From NCBI GenBank assembly GCA_914767715.1, contig OU612066.1:2359001-2423000 (forward strand): a DNA stretch of 64,000 nt. Reading direction: 5' to 3'. How positions within the stretch are numbered: position 1 is the first letter of the stretch; every line of letters starts with the position of its first letter. Both the position numbers and the translations under genes were made by a program. The notes under the pieces are model-generated. The model saw nothing but the letters and a program-made list of their open reading frames with translations. It ran no database searches and was not told the origin of the DNA. Origin of the DNA: Membranipora membranacea. Taxonomy: Eukaryota > Bryozoa > Gymnolaemata > Cheilostomatida > Membraniporidae. This document shows, one piece after another, positions 37,428 through 49,195 of the stretch.

Positions 37428-37787
37428 TTTGGCTCGCGCCAAGTTTGGCTCGGGCCAAGTTTGGCTCGGGCCAAGTTTGGCTCGGGCCAAGTTTGGCTCG
37501 GGCCAAGTTTGGCTCGGGCCAAGTTTGGCTCGGGCCAAGTTTGGCTCGGGCCAAGTTTAGCTCGGGCCAAGTTTGGCTCGCGCCAAGTTTGGCTCGGGCC
37601 AAGTTTGGCTCGGGCCAAGTTTGGCTCGGGCCAAGTTTGGCTCGGGCCAAGTTTGGCTCGGGCCAAGTTTGGCTCGGGCCAAGTTTGGCTCGGGCCAAGT
37701 TTGTCTCGGGCCAAGTTTGTCTCGGGCCAAGTTTGGCTCGGGCCAAGTTTGGCTCGGGCCAAGTTTGGCTCGGGCCAAGTTGTCGCG
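37428..37787. repeat. 16-bp minisatellite, right block (about 22 copies)
   Basis: Tandem GGCTCGGGCCAAGTTT units with rare substitutions, ending GGGCCAAGTTGTCGCG, which mirrors the GCGACAACTTGGCCC that opens the left block at 31455. The overlapping open frames in several phases are periodicity artefacts. Confidence 0.92.
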
Positions 37788-38390
37788 GATTCGTCTTAAG
37801 ACCACTGTCTTATGGCAATTACCAACAAAATTTTTGATGTTTCAATGTCATTTTTCGGCTGGATATCTTTTGCATAACAAGTGAGCAAAGAGTTCAATGA
37901 GTGCCTCACTTTTTAGCAAAGAAACCCAACTGTCAGAGTCTGAAAAACTTAGATATGCCAGCTTCGCATAATTTCCTAACATGCTAATGACATGATATGG
38001 GGATATGCGGTAGCGCTGTCTCTCACCAACCGCCTCATGCAATGATAAAACATACACAATGTAGAACCCAGGACTATAGTCTTGACTTGTATCAAGTGCA
38101 TCAAACTCTTGACTTCCCACTAAACACATATCGATAGTGTGAATATTTGGGATATGCAGTAGTGCTGCGGCTGACCTCTTCAACTGGGTACACACTTTTT
38201 TCCTACATCAAATGTGTCTAGGCTGCTTTTTGTCTTGTTCTCATTGAGATGTAGTGCTGTCGCTGACCACCTTTTAAAATGATGTGATGGAATATCTTGT
38301 TAAAGTCATACATAGAGTCGTGTTTCCTGCTGGCCATATTAATCACTTAACATTTCACTTACCTAACCGATTGTGAAGAAAATTGCAGGT

Positions 38391-38980
38391 ATGCTGCCGC
38401 GCTGCCGCTGACATGATTGCTACAACCGGTTACACTCTCAGTTTTAGATTCAGCACGTTGTTCTACCCTAGATATACCCTTGTTTAAAACTCGGAACATT
38501 TCACTTATTATAAGCAATTTTAAGAAAAATTGCGATATGCTGCCGCGCTGCCGATCTTCCGCTGATATGATTGCTACGACAGGGTACACTAGACCAAGTT
38601 TGGTCCATTTGCCTGCATTCCGAGTGGCTTCCAATCCACTGGTCACGCCGCGGCATGACCAGTGGATCGGGAGCAAAAGGCATGCAGGCAATTGAATCAA
38701 ACTTGTTCTAGGTTACACCCTTATTTCTTTATATTCAGCACGTTATTATACCCTTGAAACACCTTTTATTTAAACTCTTAATATTTCACTCATTAAAAGC
38801 AATTTTTAGAGGAAATGAGGATATGCTGCCGCACTGCCGCTGACATGATCGCTACAACTGGGTACACCCTTAATATTGGATTCAGCATGTTGTTCCACCC
38901 TAGAAACACCCTTTATTGAATTCTTAACATTTCACTTATTATATGCAATTTTGAGAAATATTGCGGGTATGCTGCCGCAA
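38391..38980. repeat. 146-bp subterminal tandem array of transposon copy A
   Basis: Units open with ATGCTGCCGC at 38391, 38537, 38823 and 38969 and contain GCTACAAC.GG.TACAC followed by ATTCAGCA.GTT. Spacing is 146, 286 and 146; the long one holds an inserted palindrome. A related array occupies 55209-55640 in copy B. Confidence 0.85.
38592..38711. repeat. Palindromic insertion in the subterminal array
   Basis: About 120 bases centred on 38650 pair with themselves (CCACTGGTCA..CGCG..TGACCAGTGG, flanked by TGCCTGCAT / ATGCAGGCA and AAGTTTG / CAAACTT). It interrupts the unit between GGGTACACT and GGTTACACCC, accounting for the longer spacing there. Confidence 0.75.
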
Positions 38981-40049
38981 AAAAGTATCATACTAACCTC
39001 ATAAAGATCTGACATTATACTTATTGAAAATTTTAAATTTGTCCTGATCTAACACGAGCAGACTTCTGCAAGTTTACTTGGTAAATATATTGGCAAGTCA
39101 ACAAAATCCCCACAATGCAGTTTCAGCCTGGAATTCCCTGAAGATTAGATAAGTAATATTACACAGAATAGGAGTTATGTCCCCACATATATAATGCAAA
39201 AACAAAACACCTTTTAATTTCTAAATCTGACCACTACAACTGGGTACACCTGGTGAATTTTACAGAAGAAACATCAATGAAGTATAATATGCGATCAGTT
39301 TCCTGCCATCAAAAATTGTCCGTGCCATTTTTTTATAGAGCAGTTACAGCTAGGCTGCTTCTGGCCTATTAGGATGTTGTGCTTTTTGCACTTCTATGAT
39401 GTTCTGCATTATGACAAAGTTACTAAGCAATCACAAAAAAGGCCTTCTTCAAACTGCTATATTATGCAATTTTATACACTTTTACACATCTGTTGAATAA
39501 GGATAATGCAGAAGAACTATGAGGCTGAAAACTGCTAAGCCACCTCAATTCATCGGTAAAGAACTGTTCGCTTAAACTCAGTCAGTGCTAGTCCACCTGT
39601 AACGCTCAGGAGAAATGTCGACTCATCGATTACAACAAATAAATTTGGGCCAAACACATTATGAGTACTCAATTCGGAACCAGGTTATGTTGGAATGTAT
39701 TTCTCCTTCCTTAACTTTTGGTACCTGTAGCATTACAGGAGGATCGAAGGAATTCCAGTCAAATATATAGATATTGTCTCCTCTTTGAGAGAGATAATGA
39801 TATTTTCCATACTCTGTAAGTACTCAATAATGTCTGGAACCCATTCTCAGTGTCTTTCAGGTTCATGATTGACAAGTTTCTATTTCGCATTCTGTACAGT
39901 AAATTTGTATTGGAGTTGTCCACTAGAAGGCTTGTGATTGCTGGTTCAGTATTTTGTAGACAATCATCAATAATTGATATCCCACCGGTGATTCTATCAA
40001 GACGGGCCAGACAGCCTATTGATTCCAGTCAGAGATGATTAACGGTCCC

Positions 40050-41470
40050 TATATTGTAGTCAGTTGTCGCCTGTGGAGTGTACAAGCCAGTGCAATACGC
40101 AGCCAGTCCCAAGCCTGGATGAAGACAGAGGGTTCGGCGACAGGAAGAGCATCCGGCCGATGAAACAGTCCGGCCTCAAACCAATATGCTTAGAAACCAA
40201 CAGATACCAGACCATGCTAGGGCATCCTCCGTGTTAAGCGGTGCGCAGTGGTTAGATTGCTTTGCTGGCCCTGTGAGAAGTATGTGTGCGAGGCTACAGA
40301 AGATCAGGATAGCGACCCTAAACATCGGTGCGCTAACTGCTAAGAGTCGAGAGATTGCCGATTTGAAGGTGAGGCGAAACATTGACATACTATGTCTGCA
40401 GGAAACAAGATAGATGGGAGGGAAATCCGGAGGCAAGGTGAGAAACATCGTTGAAGGCATCAAGCTATACTACAGTGGTTGAAGAAGACCGAAGAATGGA
40501 GTTGCTATTTGCTTGAAAGAGGAATGGCAGGACAAAGTGATTGCAGTAGAGAGGAAGTAGGATAGGATAATTAGTATGAAGCTGGTGACGCCTCGGCAGA
40601 CTTATAATATCGTGTCAGCCTACGCGCCACAACAGGGATGTCAAGAGGAAGAAAAGGAACAATTCTGGACACAACTCGGGGAGGTATCGGACAGTATGCC
40701 TACATCTGAAGAACTGATTGTTGCCGGAGACCTCAATGGACATGTCGGAGTATAGAGAGAGATGGATTTGAAAGATGGAATGGTTGCAAGACACGTGGAA
40801 ACATCAGTGAAGAAGGAGAGCGGATTCTGAACTATGCTAGGGAGTACGACCTGGCGCTGGTGAACACATTCTTCACTAAAAGTGATGCTCAGACCTTCAC
40901 ATTCAAGAGTGGACCAAATCAGACCGTGATTGACTACATCGGGATAAGAAGAGAAAATATTAGCAAGATCAAGGACTGTAAAGTGTTCAAGGGAGAATCT
41001 GTAGCGTCACAACATCGGCTCCCGGTGGTTGAAATTTTAGCTAAGAAGAATAAGAGAAGATCCAGAAAAAGGGAAAAGAAGATTAGCTGTTGGAAGCTCA
41101 GAAAGCCGGAAGGAGAAGAACTGATAGAGAAGCTGAGTGAAAAGCTAGATGGAATCTATACTGAGGAAGGATTGCAGTGGGCGGAGACTTATCCAATGGT
41201 TATGGAGGCAGCAAAGGAGATACTCGGAGAGTCAGTGGCAGGAAAGTACTTGGAAAAATGGAAAAATTATTTCAATGGTCTACTAAATAATAAAAACAGC
41301 AGGGAGGAACTGCCTCTGTAGTTGCCAGTACAAGGGCCAGTACCAAAAATCAATGAAGAGGAAGTTAACATCCAGATAGGAAAGATGAAACCCAACAAAG
41401 CCACGGGGCCAGACCAACTACCAATAGACATCATAAAGCTGTTGAAAGAGAGAAGAAACACCTGGATGAC
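40050..41470 (+). pseudogene. RTE-like LINE, 5' part (UTR and endonuclease), broken
   Basis: The leader contains the phrase CAGTCCCAAGCCTGGATGA..CAGAGGGTTCGG.GACAGGAAGAGCATCCGGC, familiar from 5' ends of RTE-clade LINEs. Then comes an apurinic-endonuclease frame: IRIATLNIGALTAKSREIADL, DILCLQETR, IVSAYAPQQG, IVAGDLNGHVG, then TFKSGPNQTVIDYI. Several stops and shifts break it. A linker region (about 40860-41330) is still open for 153 codons. The RT domain is absent; at about 41470 the sequence changes to the tail of another LINE type. Confidence 0.82.
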
Positions 41471-41479
41471 AGCGTGAGA

Positions 41480-42004
41480 GGGATCCCAGATTCAAAGTTC
41501 ACAGAAAGCTCTGTTTCTGTTTAAAAGTCAAAAACTTTTAGCCTCATTCAGAAATCTACTTGACTAAGCAGTTGCCAACAAGTATCTACAACAGCCGTCC
41601 TAAGAAATAATCCCTGATCACAATTAGCCGTCAGCGCGATCAATACAGTCTAAAAATTCCCATCCACTGATTGATCAGGCCTCAAAGCTCAAACTCCAAG
41701 TAGATGATCTCGACAGCCTTATGACTAAGCGTACCAAAACACTTGCCCTCCGATATATCCATGACGATGACCACTTTATGAACAACTTTCTTGCTAAATA
41801 CCCCTCAGGCAGGTATCCAACAATTAAACACAGAAGTGCCCTTGGTAAAGACTGTTTTTTGAGGCATGCTATCCATATTTTAAATGATATTCTCTTTTAA
41901 TCATCCATCAGTGTTTAATCTTATTTTTCCTTGTATGTGCTGGCTCCTTTTCAGTATGAACACCCTTATCTCGCAACATATTTTTTTATGTTAGTGATAG
42001 AATA

Positions 42005-42036
<32 letters not shown>
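41480..42036 (+). pseudogene. LINE 3' tail (CR1/L2-like) with (AATC)n end
   Basis: The last frame reads LALRYIHDDDHFMNNFLAKYPSGRYPTIKHRSALG..CFLRHAIHILNDILF and stops, the usual end of a CR1/L2-type ORF2. The sequence closes with a run of AATC repeats (42007-42036), a typical microsatellite tail. From 42037 to 43803 I see no gene. Confidence 0.75.
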
Positions 42037-42040
<4 letters not shown>

Positions 42041-43803
42041 GACACATTGGCTACATCATTTCGCTTTTGATTGATAAGAATCAAATATTTGCACATAATA
42101 AATTCACCTACATTTTTCTTTTATGTTGACTTAGACCGGTTATCCTTTCTTTTGTCTGTATCTTTAATTCTGTGCCTTTCTGCATCGTATTTCCGTCTAG
42201 TCATTAACATAATATCCCTGTTCCATATCCTTTCTATCGGAATTGGCAGCTGACGAATACTGCTGACATACTCGAGAGCCACTTCCTGGTTCGCAGAATG
42301 TTTGTATCTAGAGAAAGATAGTGAACAGTGAGCACAAGCGATAATATGTCAGCAGCAATGCTTGCATTCCAATTTTTTCCGAAAATATAAGAAGCTTAGA
42401 TGAGATTAATAATATATAGAAATATATATACATTTTGTCCTATAAATTATAGTCCAGTTGGATAGCGCCAAATTAGCAGGGAAAAATATTGATGCTGATC
42501 AGAAAAACTGAGTTTTTATTAATGGTTGCAAGTTGCATCTTAATTGAACAAAAATTCTTTGTTAAATCATACATGGAATAAACCTTTAAATAACCAAAGA
42601 AACTGCTCAAGGTTATAAGCTTCGAAATGAGCCTAAGAACAGCTCAATTAAGAATTTAGGACTGAAAATATGACTTTTCAAAGTGAGGCCTTGCTGACGC
42701 TGGCTCGCGAGGTAGGTTGGTATGATGTCAAAAACCATAAAAAACTTTAAACTCATGCTATTTCTTCAAGATTTGATACAACAAGTTTTAATCACAGAGA
42801 TTTATCTGAGCCATAAATTTGATGGATATTGAAGCAGATTTCGAGGTGGAAAAAGTTGGCCTCACTCTAATAGTTCCATTTACGAAAAATGCCGAATATT
42901 AGTCGACAACTATAGTGTGACCTCAAGCCCAGGCTTTCCAATCTCATGAGTGAATATTGAAGGGGTCCACTCCAATGCCTCAGCATTACTGGTGCTCCAA
43001 GATGGTCAATTTTGGGCTCATTTTGATGCATGATTAGCTGGAAAAACAGCCTTTATAATCCCAATCTGAAATTCAGAAAATTAATCACAAGACTGCTGAT
43101 ATTTTAAAATATGAGGACTTAGGGTAATCCTGGTCAGTGCAGCAAATTACCAGAAGACTTTTTTAATACTTACAGGAGTGAGAGATCATATTTTTGCCAC
43201 AGATATGCGTAGCAGTTGTAGATTTGTGTTTGATAGATTTTTAGATCCGACTGAGGCAAATAGCGTAAATGTCCTGCTCTCGGCGTTGCTGGGTCAGCGA
43301 TAATGGATGACCTTCCCAGAACAGGATTTGAAAAAGAATAATTGTTAGTGCACTCCATGAGAGATTCTCTGGATAAAAGTATCGCAGAAGGTGGTGTATA
43401 AAATATCGAGCTGTATGATCAATCCTTGTACGTGGGGTAGAGGTGCTGGCAGTGCCATGTCGATAATGACTTCCTTTGTCATCCGAGCTAAAATCAAAAG
43501 CTGTTGTATCTTGCAGTGACATATTTACTCATGTGGCTAACGTTTATGAGTAGACCATTTATCCCAACCCATTTATATAGCTCCAATCCTGTAAACCTTA
43601 TCTTGCCAGCTTAATTTGAATTCAATTGTTTATTTGTATGACAGTAATTATGATCCTCCAAGCGATGGGAAACAATAGGAAAATTTTATAATGGAGAAAC
43701 ATGGTGCATCTCGGTTTTCTGACATCTGAGCAAAATAATTCGGCCAAACTTTGACACCCAAAAGTTTTTCACCATCACAGTTGTGGATAGTAGTTAAGTA
43801 GGA

Positions 43804-45474
43804 ATGGATGCTACTAAGAAAAGAAAAATTATCAGCTCCTCTTTGCGCGAAGGGTACAGTAATGCCAGCACAATAAGGTCTCTAGAGGAAGTTCTTGAAG
43901 AGGATATTTCAAACAGATGGAAGGACTTACTATCTTCTGCAGGTATGCAAAGGATTGTTCATTTATTTCAATTTCTTGTGGTTTTGTGTATGATTGTCTG
44001 TCACCTCTTAACACCCTGCTATATAAACATATCTCAGCAAAACGTTATAAACCTTATCTAGAAAATGGCATTCCTCCTTTAACGTGTGCAAGACTCAATT
44101 ATATCAAAATGAAAAAGTTACATGTAATGCAAAATTATGTATAAATTATTTATTCTTTACCTAGGTGTTCAGGACCAGTTCTTAAGTATATGGCTATGTC
44201 AGAAATGTCGTTGCTGTCATAAAAAGAATGAGGGAGCATGTGGGAATATGTTGAGAGTTGGGAGGAGAAGACAAGCCTGCGTAGCCGACCTGAAGTACTC
44301 AGTGCTATATCCTTACCGACCAATCTCAACCTGGATCGTGGATATCATAACTCGTTATGGGGCGCAGAACCTAATTAGACTGTGAGTGGCTTAAAATGTA
44401 CAGCAATTTTTTTAGCTGCAACTGCATCTTAGCGCAGAAGTAAGGATCGAGTTGTAGATTCCATTTATACTACCTGGATGAGTAGGTCTTATTGGCCAGC
44501 CACAAATTAACAACGCAAGAATTATATTATCATAGTAGCAGGACAAACATTCAAAAAACCGTCTGCCTTTTATAAACTCCATGACTTTTTAGAGCATTTA
44601 CCCTCAGGGCGTTTCAGAACCCCGAAGATCCGAAGAGCTTGGGCACTTTACTCTTTTACACGCTCCATGGTAAACTTCTTGAATAAAACATTGTTTTAAA
44701 TTTCTGCTATTTTTATACCAATTCTTATAGTAAATACCATATTTTAAGAATTATATCGACCTTTTATCGGACACTGAAAATTTTAGCACAGCACCAAGAG
44801 TTTTATTGAGAATTTTTTTTTCTTGACAGAATAAATCCATCCAAAATCAGAGGACCAGAGATAAACTATAGTATAGTTATATTCTCAAACAATTAACAAC
44901 TTTTGAATTACGGTGTCATGTATGAAGTATTAATAGAATCACAAGAAGTAATCATACGACCTACAACTAGGCCTACATGAAATAGATTATTGTGTAAACT
45001 TTACCGAGTCACTTCTGGCCCCACAATCAGTTATTGCCGGCTGGCCTGGATGATCACCGTACACTGAGACGCCCCGAGCAAACTCAGTTTCAATGCAGTC
45101 TGCTCAAACTGCCGATTGAGAACAACAGTAAATAAATTTAATGTGCTGGAAGTTCAATAAGGGGCATTGGTACTAGCAGATATCCAAAGTGTTCCAACAG
45201 CTCCACTTCGTTTTATCACTTGCACTACATTTATGTAGAATGAAAATTACACTATGATTTCCAAACTTAGTGTCTGTTAGTCTAAGTGTTCAGACTCCAA
45301 GACGCAGGGAGTTACTTGCGTAAGTAACTCCCTGCGCCTTGGAGTCTGAGCACTTAGACTAAGTGTCGGCATATCATGCAGAATTTTTTTCAGTGATGAG
45401 CTTTGATTATTTATTTCTCTTCCAGTTTCATAGTTGGCCACAACTCAGTCCTAATCATCCAATCATTCAGATAG
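43804..45474 (+). CDS. Hypothetical three-exon gene, function unknown
   Basis: Candidate exons 43804-43942, 44165-44381 and 45426-45474 join in frame through GT-AG introns to give 134 residues. I do not recognise the product. Exon 1 starts with a basic stretch (MDATKKRKI) and contains the acidic helix LEEVLEEDISNRW. Exon 2 has a cysteine cluster (LCQKCRCCHKK....C) that could bind metal, followed by TWIVDIITRYGAQNLIRL. The third exon is the weakest part; another acceptor could be used. Intron 2 contains a LINE fragment and a large palindrome. The clean exon 2, with good splice sites at both ends, is the main support; this could also be a remnant of a longer or broken gene. Confidence 0.35.
44480..44700 (+). 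pseudogene. Short LINE 3' tail fragment
   Basis: A single frame reads FYKLHDFLEHLPSGRFRTPKIRRAWALYSF..SMVNFLNKTLF and stops. It has the same PSGR..TPK..R....F...M...LN..LF pattern as the LINE tail at 41480-42036. Confidence 0.65.
45279..45360. repeat. Large palindrome (about 38-base arms)
   Basis: AGTCTAAGTG.TCAGACTCCAAG.CGCAGGGAGTTAC and its near-perfect reverse complement follow each other with a loop of only a few bases. The arms have about three mismatches. MITE-like; no coding content. Confidence 0.85.
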
Positions 45475-45948
45475 GAGATATGTGTTCGGACAGTTTCTTT
45501 TTTATGTAACACACATGTTTAACTTGGTTTAATTCATAATTCTTTTTTTTTCCATATAATTTATGTGGTACCGTGTAAGGCGATGGTTTGAGACCTATTG
45601 TCAGGCATCAAAGAGGCCTTTTCTTTGGGTTTTTTAAATTTAATTTTTGTAGAAATTGAAGCCAAAGAAAATAATGGAACTTTTTATGAAAAGGCCCACA
45701 TCTTGCCAAGGTATCAAATCAATTTTTCCACCACTTGGTCAATATTACCGAACTCAAACTGGTTTAATGCATGTTTCATGATGTCGCAGTACGAACAATT
45801 AGTTTTTTCTTCCCAAGAACCGGTGAATACCAGTACAGATAGTACATGTACCGTATCATATTTAAAAGAAAAAAACCCTGACAGGATTTATGTTATTGTC
45901 ATGAAAATCCTTGTTACTCAATCTTCCTACTAATCCTTGAAACTATTT

Positions 45949-46235
45949 ACTCAGATGGGTGTAGCAGCATCAGAGAGATATCAGCGGAGTATAAAGTGAG
46001 TCTATATCGAATATCATCATGGTCATGGGGAGCTTTGAGCCCGGTTTTTCTTTGCTTTGTATTCATGGCCTTTTGCACACTGTTAGCTCAGATGAGGAAG
46101 AAGACAACTACTTTGTGTAGAACCCTGCTCTTATCGTCAATGACAAGTCACCTCGTGATCTCTTTGCCTCAGAGGAAGCTATGAACAGACGAGTAGGTCA
46201 AATTATGAATAGTATCTCTTGTATATACCAGTACA
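45949..46235 (+). other. Possible coding remnant with in-frame TAG
   Basis: After an acceptor-like CTCAG at about 46093 the frame reads DEEEDNYFV, a TAG stop at 46121, then NPALIVNDKSPRDLFASEEAMNRRV. This composition looks coding on both sides of the stop. A short exon-like piece with a GTGAGT donor precedes it (about 45955-45995). It may be a pseudogene exon or the true end of an unknown gene. From 46236 to 47532 nothing else is recognised. Confidence 0.25.
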
Positions 46236-47844
46236 GTTATGTTGGTTTGTGAAGTATGGCTTTGGAGTTTCCTTGATATGCTAACGTGTACAAAGCATAG
46301 CTAAACAACCACGATGCAAAATGGCCAATATTATGAAATCCCACAATGGATTGTGCGTACAGAGATCGAGAGGGTATGCATAAGTCTAGATTTTTCTCTA
46401 TTTTAAAAAAAGTTTTGGCACGGCAAGGTGGCTATGCAGACTTTGACATCGACATACAGTAAAACAATTAAATGTGTAATAATTTACAGACATTAAGCCA
46501 CACTAACACTGCAAAAGATAACCCATTAGGCTGCACCGGCAGGAAGGCCTCAGGTTGGCCCAGGTTGACTACAGCTGCTCTTGAACAGTAGCAGTCACGT
46601 GTGTGCAGTCAGGCGATTCAATCAGTACACACTAGTACGGCAGTTATTGAATGACCTCCGTATACATCTCTCAGATATCCTTTGGTTGGTTCACAAGTGC
46701 GGTTATTGCTGCACCATATATATATTTTTGTTATGAAGTTATCGCATGTTGTTGTTACGCATGGAAAAAATATGAGGTGTCTGAAATCTTTATATTGAGA
46801 TTGTGACACTCAAAAATTATCTTTCTACTGTTAAGGTTGTGGTTAGCTAGTTAGTTAGGTTCAATGCTCAAAGTCGCCTGATAAAGATGTAACTAGAAGA
46901 TTTGGATACTGCATAGTTACGCATTTTATGAACTAAAGCCTTGAGCCTAGAAAGCTTTCGAACCTTATGATTGTTTCCCTGTGAATGTTATATTAAAGTT
47001 TTTAAGCAAAGTTAATTATGTCCAGGGCCTTTTATTGCATTACCATTGCTTAAGAAATAAGCAATGAATGCTATGTGGAGCAGGATAGGTGACACACATG
47101 AGTGCTAATAGGGCCTTCAAGTACTAAAGTGTAGCTTTCAAACACTAAAAAATGGGATGAAAATAGAGTAGATTTGATATAATATGTAGATATTAGATTG
47201 ATAAGGAAAACATACACATCATTAAGGAGTTCTCTTCCTCCAGAGAAAAACAGACAACTCCATTATGCAGTAAGACGTGAGATTACACACGATGGCTAAA
47301 CCAATGAAAAAGCTCGTGTAACTAGGTCAGTTTGTTGAACCTATGCTCCAAAATAAATTGAATATTGGGATTTCAGATTAATTAAGTCTACGGCAGCTAT
47401 ATTTTCATTAAAACAGATTTAATGTTGAAACTATAGGAAACAGGATGGTAAAGAATAAAAAAATTGGAAAGTTATTAAATTGATTGAGGCAAATTTGGAG
47501 AAATGAGGGTTGCATACCCTTGTCTTGAAATTACCTTTACATCCTACTACTCGCTGCCTCCTTGCTGGCCAGTTGAGTATTGCGCTGTGGTGTGGCGTGT
47601 AGTGCGACACAATGCTAAACAATGAAGCTGAAGGTGATGTTGTGTTCAGGTGATTGTTGCCATAATAATGCTAATGATATGGTACAAAAATCCAGTTGAT
47701 GGTCACCGAGTTATATGCGGACAGATGAAAATGATTTAAAGAGCCATCAAATAGAAGCTTGACTCTTGGAAAAAGAGAGTTGCTGCCCCTGTTTTGAAAT
47801 TTCTGAATCCAAGCATAAAATAGCTAATATTAATGTCAGTAATT

Positions 47845-47963
47845 TTCTACGGCCATATCACGTTGAAAACGCCAGTTCCCGTCCGATCACTGAAGTTAAG
47901 TAACGTCGAGCCCAGTTAGTTCTTGGATGGGTGATCGCCTGGAAATACTGGGTGCTGAAGACT
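47845..47963 (+). rRNA. 5S rRNA, copy 1 (probably a pseudogene)
   Basis: 119 bases with the standard 5S layout and a TTTT stop. It departs from the better copies at conserved places: first base T instead of G, AGTTAAGTAACG in the A-box region, GTTCTTGGATGGGTGATCG and TGGAAATAC in the C-box region, and GAAGAC instead of GTAGAC at the 3' end. These changes touch the internal TFIIIA/polymerase III promoter and helix I, so activity is doubtful. Confidence 0.85.
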
Positions 47964-48460
47964 TTTGATAATTATTCGATTCTTATATTTTTTATGTTTC
48001 GCTCTACAATCAACAAAATTTGGTTAAAAAGAATTTTGAATTGCTCAGGGTGCTTCTCCTCGAATTCCCCCCCCCTTCCCCAAAAGTGCGGACTAGTCAT
48101 GTGCTTAGATTACGTTGATACTGCCATATTTATTCAATAAAGAAACTCACCTTTACATCCTACTACTCGCTGCCTCCATGCTGGCCAGTTGAGTATTGCG
48201 CTGTGGTGTGGCGTGTAGTGCGACACAATGCTAGACAATGAAGCTGAAGGTGATGTTGTGTTCAGGTGATTGTTGCCATAATAATGCCAATGATATGGTA
48301 CAAAAATCCAGTTGATGGTCACCGAGTTATATGCAGACAGATGAAAATGATTTAAAGAGCCATCAAATAGAAGCTTGACTCTTGGAAAAAGAGAGTTGCT
48401 GCCCCTGTTTTGGAATTTCTGAATCCAAGCATAAAATTGCTAATATTAATGTCAGTAATT

Positions 48461-48579
48461 GTCTACGGCCATATCACATTGAAAACGCCAGTTCTCGTCC
48501 GATCACTGAAGCTTAGCAACGTCGAGCCCAGTTATTACTTGGATAGGTGACCGCCTGGGAATACTGTGTGCTGTAGACT
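48461..48579 (+). rRNA. 5S rRNA, copy 2 (several suspicious changes)
   Basis: 119 bases. Helix I ends are intact (GTCTAC / GTAGAC) and the terminator is present. Differences from copy 3 include AAGCTTAGCAACG (A-box), TTATTACTTGGATAGGTGACC and ATACTGTGTGC. May be a decaying member. Confidence 0.88.
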
Positions 48580-49076
48580 TTTGATAATTATTCGGTTGTT
48601 ATATTTTTTATGTTTCGCTCTACAATCAACAAAATTTGGTTAAAGAGAATTTTGAATTGCTCAGGGTGCTTCTCCTCGAATTCCCCCCCCCTTCCCCAAA
48701 AGTGCGGACTAGTCATGTGCTTAGATTACGTTGATACTGCCATATTTATTCAATAAAGAAACTCACCTTTACATCCTACTACTCGCTGCCTCCATGCTGG
48801 CCAGTTGAGTATTGCACTGTGGTGAGGCGTGTAGTGCGACACAATGCTAAACAATGAAGCTGAAGGTGATGTTGTGTTCAGGTGATTGTTGCCATAATAA
48901 TGCCAATGATATGGTACAAAAATCCAGTTGATGGTCACCGAGTTATTTGCAGACAGATGAAAATGATTTAAAGAGCCATCAAATAGAAGCTTGACTCTTT
49001 GAAAAAGAGAGTTGCTGCCCCTGTTTTGGAATTTCTGAATCCAAGCATAAAATAGCTAATATTAATGTCAGTAATT

Positions 49077-49195
49077 GTCTACGGCCTTATCACGTTGAAA
49101 ACGCCAGTTCTCGTCCGATCACTTAAGCTAAGCAACGTCGAGCCCAGTTAGTACTTGGATGGGTGACCGCCTGGGAATACTGGGTGCTGTAGACT
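49077..49195 (+). rRNA. 5S rRNA, copy 3 (best candidate for function)
   Basis: 119 bases, GTCTACGGCC at the 5' end and GTGCTGTAGAC plus TTTT at the 3' end, so helix I pairs fully. The A box (AGCTAAGCAACGTCGAGCC), intermediate element and C box (TACTTGGATGGGTGACCGCC) read like a normal metazoan 5S gene. Only CCTTATC and ATCACTTAAGC look unusual. RNA polymerase III transcript; component of the large ribosomal subunit. Confidence 0.93.

Larger units (their letters stand above)
31030..39366. mobile_element. TIR transposon copy A (8.3 kb) with inverted minisatellite arms and nested LINE
   Basis: Both ends carry GGCCAGAAGCAGC next to a TA dinucleotide. The terminal inverted repeats are about 350 bases (31030-31375 against 39005-39366) and keep matching blocks throughout, for example TGGCACGGACAAT, GTGTACCCAGTTGTAGTGGTCA, GGGAATTCCAGG and AAGTCTGCTCGT. 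Inside the left TIR comes a minisatellite block (31450-32700). Its inverted counterpart is at 36905-37790, followed on the right by a 146-bp subterminal tandem array. Between the two minisatellite blocks sits a LINE (33080-36446). The same ends and the same subterminal unit recur at 51755-55706. No transposase was found in this copy. Terminal arms built of tandem repeats recall foldback elements. Confidence 0.8.

Noticed and set aside
31383-37884. Many overlapping open frames with GPSFTNWGQV or LARAKFGSGQVW repeats
   Set aside because: They arise from minisatellite periodicity and occur in several frames and on both strands; no start context or non-repeat coding sequence.
47533-47730. Possible snRNA or spliced-leader gene on the minus strand of the 5S spacer (Sm-like GGATTTTTG)
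   Set aside because: The Sm-like word and a weak hairpin are present, but there is no convincing donor site, no snRNA signature and no transcript evidence. A covariance-model search would decide.
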